A stretch of 64,000 nt of DNA, taken from the NCBI GenBank assembly GCA_944990035.1, contig CALYLX010000093.1, positions 124,001 through 188,000 of the forward strand, in the 5' to 3' direction. Positions 56,659 to 64,000 of this stretch are shown piece after piece. The notes under the pieces were generated by a model. It did not search any database, was not told the DNA's origin, and was given only the letters and a program-made list of their open reading frames with translations. Numbering within the stretch: position 1 is the stretch's first letter; each line of letters begins with the position of its first letter. The position numbers and the translations under genes were made by a program. The DNA is from Clitopilus passeckerianus. Lineage: Eukaryota > Basidiomycota > Agaricomycetes > Agaricales > Entolomataceae.

Positions 56659-58061
56659 TCAACCCCGCTTTTTCCAGGAGCCAACGCCAAAGCTGCCAAA
56701 AGCGCCGCCTCCTCCCGCTCCGCCGGCACTTCCAGGTGCCGACCCATCTGGCTGGAAGGAGGGCCGGAAGGAGCTGGTTGGTACAGCTTGAATCGAAAGG
56801 AACTTGTTGGGTTGAGGGCGGTCCTCCGTGTTGTACTGTAACAGAATCGGTAAATACGGTTACCAGTGGAGAACGGCAGCAGCGGAAACTTACCTGGAAT
56901 TCAAGGCCAATGCCATCAGCCTCGGACACGTCGAGCAACTTGACGAGCTTCTTCCCGATGCCGTTCAGCTTCTCGACATCATCCTTGCTACGCGTCCAGA
57001 CTTGGATTCGATCAACTTTGCTCCTCAGACTGACGACCGCCCCACAGATCTCATCGCTGTCCTCCAACTCCTCGCCGACAAGAGCCATAGTCACCCAGCT
57101 CCAGCACCGATCCAACAACTGCGGGTTGTTCTTCATGGTCAGGACCCATTTTCCGCCGTTGGCGTTCGCTTCATCTTCCCACATAGGTTTGATGCCTTGC
57201 TTGAACATGTGGTAGTTGGAGTTCTTCTCGAGGTGAGAAGGAGGCTTGAGCCAGTTGAAGTAGCGGCAGTATTCTTCAACGGTGGCGAATTCGCCAATGA
57301 CGGATAAACCTGCTTCGTATTCTGTGGATTCTGTGGGTGGAGGTGCTTGCGCTGAGAAATTGGTATCTGGTCCAGTGGCAGTGGCGGGGGTGAAGGGAAA
57401 TTTATTGGATTTGGTATCATGGAAGAGAGTCCTGTGGGGATTGGGGTCAACATTGGATCGCGTGAGAGTAAGTTAAGGAATGAACGAACCATTTGAACTG
57501 CAGGGGATGCTCGGGTGGCCTTACGTGGATTCCAGGAGTCTTGGGATCTTCGATCATCTCAGGCTCAGGCGGTTGGGAGGTCCCATCAATGCTGAGTGTG
57601 CGGTTCTTAACAAGGCGGGCTCTGATAGCATCGAGCGAAGGGACGTTCTTGTATCCTTTCACAAAGCTCTTGTTTGCCTTCACTGTACTGGAGGTTGTTT
57701 CTTCATTAAGCTTGTCGAGCCCTTCCGAAGTCAAAGGATCCCCAGCGCTGGGATTAACATCAGCGGGAATTGGAGTCTCGGACTGCGGTGGAGATGTCGA
57801 CAAATTGGACGGTGACGCCGCCCGAGTAGATCCTGGCGCATTTACAGCTGTAGAGTCCGCAGTCGAAGCCACGGTAGAAAGCGACGTGCTTGACCCAGTT
57901 CTGAGCGAACCGAACGCAGCGAGACGCGGGCGTCCAGCGGCCGGGTTGGCAGGATTGGATGAAGCTGCATCGGGCTTGATACGCGCAGCGAGTTGGTTCA
58001 AAGATGGCAGTCTTCCAGATGGCTTTGCTGGAACCTCGACCGACTGGGAGTCAGAGCTCAT
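56659..58061 (-). CDS. eIF4E-family cap-binding protein, class II (4EHP-like)
   Basis: Starts MSSDSQSVEVPAKPSGR with a long Ser/Thr/Pro-rich N-terminal extension (about 170 aa). The eIF4E fold begins at HPLQFKWTLFHDTKS after splicing. One of the two cap-stacking Trp is replaced by Tyr in TEYEAGLSVIGEFATVEEY; the other is kept in KQGIKPMWEDEANANGGKWV. Next follow DEICGAVVSLRSKVDRIQVW and the C-terminal exon with a Gly-rich tail ending GSWKKRG. The Tyr-for-Trp change and the words IGEFATVEEY fit class II (4EHP) rather than canonical eIF4E. Class II proteins usually repress translation of selected mRNAs. Intron positions around 57480 and 56895 have good ends. Confidence 0.88.
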
Positions 58062-58320
58062 GGTGGCAAGTTGTGGAAGGAAGATGCGTAAAGATGGTGG
58101 CAGCAGCAGAGGCTGGACGGCGCACCGCCACAATCGGTTTTCCCTTGTCTGCTGCCATCACCATCTCCGTTTGTTTCCTGACATGTCGGGTGACGACACT
58201 TGGAGCATAGCCATATGGTCGCTTTGAGGATTCGCGGTGCACACGATAGCTCTAAATTCTCTGTGCGCAGTCAATTGGCTGTCTTGGGGGATAATGAATG
58301 GATTATTTGGGAAATTTGCC

Positions 58321-59334
58321 TCATTTATGGCACATGATTTTGTGTGACGACCAATCAGCCCTCTGGCACTCCCGCGAGCAGTACACTGCGGATTTACAAC
58401 CCCCGCAAATCATTAACTTTGGGTTTCCAGGGCTCTGGCAGACGAGGCAGTGCCTCTCAGCTCTCTCGGCCTTCTCTGACTGCCGCTCAGCTAATGATCA
58501 GAGTGGAAAATTGAGGTTTGTTGACTGAAAGAAATCTAAGGATAGTAGATGCGACTCGCCTGCTTGCTTAATTCGGTTGAGGATCCTCTCTTGGTTGGCT
58601 GGGTGTGGCGTGTAAGCGAAGGGACAAGACGAAGGAATTTATCAGCTGGGCCCACCATAGGATCTCTCCAGATGCTCTTCGGACCTTAGATCTAGGCTAT
58701 TCGTCCTCATTGTTACTTCTCGCATGCCTGGCTATTACCAAGTACCAGATTATCATCTCGATCACTGCCAGTGTATGAACACTGCATACCTTGCGAGAAT
58801 ATAATTCCTCATCTCGCTCCCGGAGATATTTCCAAGTTTCTGAGTTGTAGAAGTCCCGCAGAATATTGCTCGCCACCTGCAAAAATCCAATAGGCACGTC
58901 CAGGTACAGACGGTGGCAGCCGAATCCACAGGTAGCTAATGTTGGACCCGGCCAAGCCTTCTCTCTAACGACGAAAAGATCTCCTCTGAATGTAGGCCGT
59001 GTTCCTGGTCTTTTAGGATCGAGTTGACGAGTTTTGTCAGGCAAAGGTTGATAGGCAGCTTTGGATCCACGTTGAAGTGAATATAATATTCCCCCTCCAT
59101 CTTTCTGATCCGCCACCTGTAGCCGCTGGAGATAGCCTGCAATCTCGTTCCTGCAATGTGCTTCCTGTATGCAGCGCGAAGGTCAAGTGCGGTGGTGTGG
59201 AAAGCCCAGGGACGCTAAGCACCTTCTATGCTGAATTCCATCTTCGCAAGGTGTGGATCATCGCCATTGGCGGGATAGACGAGAACATCTCTGGAGACCG
59301 TGTCAAATGGGCTGTGGTCTGGAAACTTCTCCAT
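58321..59334 (-). pseudogene. broken copy of a MYND-finger gene
   Basis: Reading the minus strand: MEKFPDHSPFDTVSRDVLVY and PANGDDPHLAKMEFSIE, a possible intron, then EGEYYIHFNVDPKLPINL. At about 59050 the frame shifts by an indel and goes on as LDPKRPGTRPTFRGDLFVV. The C-terminal exon carries a full MYND finger: HCLVCQSPGNPKLMICGGC and YCSRECQRADWSSHKIMC, ending HK. The parallel with the gene at 61.3-62.3 kb is clear over the whole length. A short frameshift within conserved coding sequence, with no room for an intron, suggests a pseudogene. TATA-like sequence precedes the start. Confidence 0.65.
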
Positions 59335-59766
59335 AGCGTCGAGGAGAAATGTTAGGTACGAACGGAAATGCACCAAGGGGTTGACTATATATACACCATA
59401 GAGGGGAGCCAGCCCAGAGCCAGATCCGTATCAGTGCGTACCTGCCACGCGTCGGCTACATGAATAGGGGCTGTTTCAAAGAAGTGATATTTAGCGGCTA
59501 TTGCCATATGACGCGCATCGTAGAGTACACCCCCCACATCCTCCTACAAAATCCAAGCAAAAGTATCCAAGAGGGGGTTTGCAAATACTGTTGCCCACCA
59601 AGAAATTATGGTATCCTCTGCCAGCTAATATCCTGCTACACCTCCTGAATAACTTGCACGCTACAAGCATGCAATGCAGAATCATTGTTAGTGCGCCACT
59701 ACTTGGTTTACTTGCCAAGGTTCGAGGATGCTCGAGAAATGATCACACTAAATATGCTGGCAAACG
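59335..59766. other. intergenic spacer
   Basis: About 430 bases between the broken MYND gene and the UbiA gene; overlapping short frames without support. Confidence 0.4.
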
Positions 59767-60777
59767 TCACCAGAACCTAGCCGGTACCAGAAAACTGAGT
59801 AAAACTGTATCCATAAAACCTATGTACATCGAGCTCACCAATAAAGTATGTGTATCGTATCTGGGGTCGTTGCGGCCAGTCCCCTGCAGGACACGATACC
59901 CAATGACGAGGTGTCCGACGACTATTAAGGACGGCGCCAGCCCAATGAGTCCACTGAAATACACCACGAGGAAGGCGAGTGGCTCGAAGGCAAAGGCAAT
60001 TATCAACCTACTCCCCCTGTCTCCAAACGCTATCGGTAAAGTCTTTCTGCCCACCTTCCGGTCGCCCTCGACATCTTTGAGATCCTGAATTTGCGCCATC
60101 AGGCCAATCCATATAATCCCCGCGTTCCTCCAACGGACGGCTTGTGGGTTAGTGGGAACCCCAATAGCTTGTGAAGCACCTTCGAGCGCTGCCCAGATAA
60201 TGATGGGTACCGCAATTGTGTTCTTCCCAAGCCAGTGGTGAGCCAGAGGCGCGTATATGAGGAAGGCGATCACTAGGATCCAGGTTATTGTAGCCGGTGC
60301 AAACGCAGGTTTCAAAACGGCTAGTCCCAGAAATACAGTCGTGACCACACCCAGGCGCACTTTCGCACCGAACATCGTGATCATGCCGGAGGCAAGGGGC
60401 CGGTGGGGTTTGTTTATCCTGTCTTCCTCTGGGTTCGAGGTTATCTGGGTCCAGATATTCGCAAAGCTTACAATGCTTGCGAACCAGAGGAAGAGGTAGA
60501 TGATGGAGCAACAGAGCTGTTCGGTCGGGAGTGGATGGAGAGAGTTGTAGGCCTTGAGATTAGACAGACCGTAGATGAATCCGGGGACGAAGGTGCTGAG
60601 GACTTCGAGACGAGAGAAGGCATATAGGATTTTGGCTTCGCTGGCCATGAAATTCAATGCTCGTCTCATGCAAGACATTGCACCATAGGTGCCAAGAGGA
60701 AGCTGGAGAACACGTTTAAAATCGGGCCACTCGGTGTTTACCATGTCACCTTGCTTGCCAAGGTCTCTCGCACCCAT
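59767..60777 (-). CDS. UbiA-family prenyltransferase or membrane terpene cyclase
   Basis: An open frame of more than 330 aa. The frame extends 30 codons further upstream only from a GTG, so I use the ATG at 60777 (another at 60744 is possible). Two Asp-rich motifs of the UbiA superfamily are seen: EEDRINKPHRPLASG and QDLKDVEGDRKVGRKTLPI. Eight or so hydrophobic helices lie between and after them, e.g. ATITWILVIAFLIYAPLAH and PIIIWAALEGASQAIGV. Enzymes of this group transfer prenyl groups to aromatic or other acceptors; related fungal members are membrane-bound terpene cyclases. Substrate unknown. It lies between two copies of the MYND gene and may belong to a secondary-metabolite set. Confidence 0.85.
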   Translation of the reverse strand: MGARDLGKQGDMVNTEWPDFKRVLQLPLGTYGAMSCMRRALNFMASEAKILYAFSRLEVLSTFVPGFIYGLSNLKAYNSLHPLPTEQLCCSIIYLFLWFASIVSFANIWTQITSNPEEDRINKPHRPLASGMITMFGAKVRLGVVTTVFLGLAVLKPAFAPATITWILVIAFLIYAPLAHHWLGKNTIAVPIIIWAALEGASQAIGVPTNPQAVRWRNAGIIWIGLMAQIQDLKDVEGDRKVGRKTLPIAFGDRGSRLIIAFAFEPLAFLVVYFSGLIGLAPSLIVVGHLVIGYRVLQGTGRNDPRYDTHTLLVSSMYIGFMDTVLLSFLVPARFW

Positions 60778-60867
60778 AATTTGAAGCCAGTTCCTGACGT
60801 GCGTGACGTTACTGCCACTCGTCACTTTCTTATGTAATATCTGGGACACCCTTCCCGTTTCGTTCAC

Positions 60868-61262
60868 TCGAATATTCTAGTCCATTTTGAGTCCATTTCC
60901 CTATAATTTCAAAATATTCGTTTCTGTTATCAGCGTATATGCACAATGCACAATGGCCGAGCAAGGTTTCAGCCGACGCCAGTCGGCGATTCACCAGTCA
61001 AGAATAGTGATGTATTAATCAGGACCAGAAGAGCCTGGACCCGTCAACGAAAGCGAATAGATGACTGACTGGTGTATCCAGAAGTGAAGTGGGCGGTACA
61101 GGTTGGCGCAAGGGTTGGCGTTAGCTATAGAACTAGTGCATCGCCCGGGGGGCAAAACCAGCGGAAACACGATTAGAAATGATGATGCTAATTGGTACAT
61201 GCACATTTATGCTGACTGACAGAGAATACTCTCGACAGCACTCGTAGTCCTACAGGACAACA
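60868..61262. other. intergenic spacer
   Basis: About 400 bases between the MYND gene's 3' end and the UbiA gene's 5' end; nothing recognised. Confidence 0.4.
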
Positions 61263-62257
61263 CTAACCCTCCTCCTCCCCGCGACTAGATCCACAGACCA
61301 TCTTGTGAAACTGCCAATTCGCCCTCTGACATTCCCGTGAACAGTACTTAGCAGATAAACACCGACTGCAGACCATAAGCTTTGGTTGGCCGTGCTTATT
61401 ACATCGGAGACATCGGCCTTGTTTCTCGATTCTTTCGGCTTGACGCTCCTCTGAAGGGAAGGTTTATTTTAAGTTGAAAGGACACCAGAAGTTAAAGCGG
61501 CAAGCTCACCGTATTTCTGAAGCCGTTGCATGGCGGCGGCGTCTTTCGCTGAAGGATGTTCTTGAATTTAGCCCCCGCAGTCACCAACCATTGCTGAGAT
61601 GGCGTTACCCATAAGTCGGAGTCTGTCCGGGTCTAGGTTATCAGTCCCGTTTTTGATTCTCAACTGTTTTGCCTCGGGCTGGAAGATGCGATCACTCAAA
61701 ATTAATGCAGTCCAAAAGGTGAAAGGCGGACGAACATTATTCTGCAGGTTTTCGTCCAAATGAAGGCGAAGGATCACCTCGTCTACAAACCGCGAATACT
61801 TCCACTCATCACTTCTATACCACGAAGAGAGCGTGCTGTTGACCAGCGGGAAGACGTATTCATGGTATCGGACGTCGGGAAAGGGCCTCTGTTCTTGTCC
61901 AATGAGCAGGCTTGCCTCTAACCACGGAGCATCCATCCCTATGAACATGTCACCTCGCCACGTAGGAACCGTTCCTGGTAGCTTAGGGTCAATACCAGCA
62001 GCTCGAGCAGCGTTCAGATTGATAGGTAGTCGTGGGTCTAGATTGTAATAAATGCTGTATTCTCCTTTTATCGGTTTAGGAGCCGTGTGTTTCTCGGTGA
62101 TGATGATTTGTTTGGTATGTGTGCTGGGGAGAGATCCTCGATACGCTTTTGAAAGATTGATTCCTGTTGGCCAGAGACCGGGGCGGTTCTGGGCGCCCTG
62201 CCAGCTGAATTCCATCTTCTTGATGTAAGGCTCATCTCCGTTGGCTGGGTAGACCAT
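61263..62257 (-). CDS. MYND-finger protein with an agaricomycete-specific N-terminal domain
   Basis: Exon 1 starts MVYPANGDEPYIKKMEFSWQ and continues through GEYSIYYNLDPRLPINLNAA and LPGTVPTWRGDMFIG. A small intron splices to AKDAAAMQRLQKY, and the last exon carries the zinc finger RCLRCNKHGQPKLMVCSRC and YCSRECQRANWQFHKMVC, ending GEEEG. All seven Cys and the His of the C6HC MYND pattern are present. A start homologous to the broken copy would lie further upstream, but the matching sequence there contains an in-frame TGA (LRLYK-stop-PYNPVS) just before the ATG at 62257, so the N-terminus may be truncated. Such genes occur in many copies in agaricomycetes; function unknown. Confidence 0.75.
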
Positions 62258-62479
62258 GACGTCTCTGAGGATGGTGGAGACTGGGTTGTAAGGTCATTTG
62301 TAGAGACGGAGATAGGCGCGGACTGGAGGTGGGAGGCGGTCTAAGGGAGACTCGGAGGTCATAGAAATGAGAAAACAACCCGCTTTGAAATTTCAAACTG
62401 CCATCATAGCATCTTTTCGTAACGTTCGGTTCCCAGGCAAATAGGTGCATGTGGCACGGAGAAATCCTTGCAATGACCG

Positions 62480-63510
62480 GAATTACGTCGCCTTATGCGT
62501 TGGAAAGCGTATATTCAAAAACGGTGGATGGGCAATCATCAGTGGGCTTCCAGAGGCAACATTGAGGCGAAAAATTGACCTGCCTTGAAGTTTCGGACGC
62601 TGTTGCCAAGTACAGTCAAATAAGGGTTCTTGCCCACACCTCCGAATCCCAAGGTGGCATCCCTTCTTTGGCAGGACGTGGAAGACGACAAAAAGACGTC
62701 GAGAAAAACAGTCGTGCGCCATAGTGTGGATGACAATCTCAGGCTCCCGTACTCTCAGGAAGTTGCTGATGAAAGTTGCGTGAGCAAACAAGAAACTACA
62801 TCATGAGTATATTCTTCCTCTGGGACAGATGCTTTTGTTGCGTAATTTACTCGTGTTTAAACGCCTCCGCTCCATTCTACTGCCCTTCTTCTGGACTAAA
62901 TCCCTCCGCAGCGGTTTCTGTTTCTGAGAATCAAATGGCATGGATCATCACTCTTGTTTCTTCAAATACTCCGATAAATTATAGGCCAACTTTGGGAAAG
63001 AAGAGACTTACTGGGTCATGCCATCCACCAGCGAAAATCTTGAAGACTACATCGGGAGATGCAGATTCGGGGCTGCGCTGGACTACCTTGCTCTTGCGCT
63101 ACAATCGCATTGTAATCCATAATCGGCGGTAATAAAGCGTTAGAAATCGGCGTACGAATGAAATCCAATGGCCGGGGAAAGGCATGAACGGCGGGTATAC
63201 AGCTGTCTAGCATCTTTGTATCATTGTCATTCAGAGAAGTCTTGAATTGTGGGATCGTGCCTGATAATGAACAGTCAAAGGTCGAGTTCAGCACGCCATT
63301 GTATTATGGAACATGCATGCATCATAGAAAGATGGATAGGAAGACACCTTTTCCCGCACATTGACAGACGCCAGGTAATGAATTCCTCGCACCCAGTATT
63401 AGTGACAGTTCGGCCGGGCAAGGTTTCTCCGTATTCTGATTCACTCCCCGGAATACCTAAGCGCAAGGCCAGGTGCGTGATGTAGAGAGCCGTAGATTGC
63501 TTGCCCATCG
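62480..63510 (-). other. unresolved minus-strand gene or gene remnant
   Basis: Several minus-strand segments look coding but I could not join them. One reads SGTIPQFKTSLNDNDTKMLD and AFPRPLDFIRTPISNALLPP (about 63050-63294), another RRDATLGFGGVGKNPYLTVL and FKAGQFFASMLPLEAH (about 62540-62700). A third upstream segment reads LGIPGSESEYGETLPGRTV (about 63400-63500). Frames change between them and stops lie in the gaps, so it could be a multi-exon gene or a decayed one. I do not recognise the family. Confidence 0.35.
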
Positions 63511-63784
63511 GGTCTATATGCCGGCGTACGTGCCGAGGGCAATGTTCTGACTACTCGTTAGATAACAAGACAACCACGCTGGTGATGAGAAGCGAGGTGG
63601 AAAGCCAGTCACCAAACAAAAGGTTCCTGAGAATTGGCAGCTGCACTCACACCACCATATGCACCATATGCAAACGACAGGGGATGCCCAGACAAATCTT
63701 GCCAGAGATACGCTTGCGATTGTATTGGCCCTTTGACAAGTCCGTGGTGGTTCTAAGAATAAACATATTCCAGAGAGTCGAGTT

Positions 63785-64000
63785 CTAATGGACAATTTCC
63801 GGAGTTGGGAGTCCGTCATCTACATAGACCATGGGATCAATATACTCGTCAATGTGCCTCTTCTCAACCCATTCTCTCAGCGCCTCGAAATTGACGCATT
63901 TGTGAGGATACTCCAGTCGTGGGCGCACGACCTTATCCTCTTTATCCCATTGCCACGGAATGACCGAAATGTCAGCGTTACACCTGTTGCATATACCGTT
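63785..64000 (-). CDS. UstYa-like protein 3 (DUF3328), 3' end only
   Basis: The last exon (63785-63983) reads CNADISVIPWQWDKEDKVV, YPHKCVNFEALREWVEKRHI, DEYIDPMVYVDDGLPTPEI and a stop. This matches the final exons of UstYa-like 1 and 2 residue by residue at CNxDxSV, W-x-W, HPHKC/YPHKC-x-NFEA and DDGLP. The acceptor just upstream (CAACAG) is at the same place as in the other two. The HxxHC motifs and membrane anchor must lie beyond the window. Whether another precursor gene sits next to it cannot be seen. Confidence 0.8.
   Translation of the reverse strand, partial: NGICNRCNADISVIPWQWDKEDKVVRPRLEYPHKCVNFEALREWVEKRHIDEYIDPMVYVDDGLPTPEIVH

Overview
The window looks like nuclear DNA of a filamentous basidiomycete, most likely a wood- or litter-decaying agaricomycete. 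Genes are split by many short introns of about 50-60 bp. There is a GH7 cellobiohydrolase with a C-terminal CBM1, a GT90/CAP10-type glycosyltransferase, several agaricomycete-style P450s, a NACHT-type P-loop protein, MYND-finger genes and UstYa-like (DUF3328) proteins. No transposon, rRNA or tRNA was recognised.

Layout. 0-2.7 kb: a degenerate protein-kinase-like gene and an unrecognised gene carrying an apparent homopolymer frameshift. 3.0-4.7 kb: GH7 cellobiohydrolase (-). 6.1-12.5 kb: listerin (LTN1), the ribosome quality control E3 ligase. 12.6-14.1 kb: 2-hydroxyacid dehydrogenase (-). 14.7-16.8 kb: NACHT-like NTPase. 17.3-18.7 kb: Pro/Thr-rich secreted protein (-). 19.5-21.7 kb: P450-1. 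22.5-23.6 kb: multipass membrane protein 1. 24.0-25.2 kb: secreted M43 metalloprotease (-). 25.7-27.8 kb: sphingoid-base-phosphate phosphatase (-). 28.8-40.0 kb: an array of eight small secreted-repeat genes (named here KEP-A to KEP-H) plus relics. 40.3-42.5 kb: P450-2 (-). 43.1-45.4 kb: GT90. 45.7-46.7 kb: membrane protein 2 (-). 47.7-48.3 kb: ricin-B-like lectin. 48.9-52.5 kb: two UstYa-like genes and a ninth repeat precursor (KEP-I). 54.7-56.2 kb: disordered protein. 56.7-58.1 kb: class II eIF4E (-). 58.3-62.3 kb: a UbiA prenyltransferase between a broken and a largely open copy of a MYND gene. 62.5-64 kb: an unresolved gene and the 3' end of a third UstYa-like gene.

The most interesting content is the 28.8-52.5 kb stretch. 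Nine genes encode a signal peptide followed by repeats, usually with dibasic Kex2-type sites. In seven of them most repeats carry the pattern (T/S)-D-x7-W; KEP-I has E-D-x5-W and KEP-H has T-D-x(13-19)-W. KEP-I lies next to two UstYa-like genes that carry the paired HxxHC motifs of the oxidases that crosslink dikaritin-type RiPPs in ascomycetes. Paralogous P450s flank the array. I infer a basidiomycete secreted-peptide or RiPP system in which many divergent core peptides may share maturation enzymes. The family resemblance and gene structures are read directly from the sequence; the chemistry is inference.

Splice sites were assigned by eye from GT/AG signals and frame. Terminal coordinates of multi-exon genes run from start codon to stop codon and include introns.
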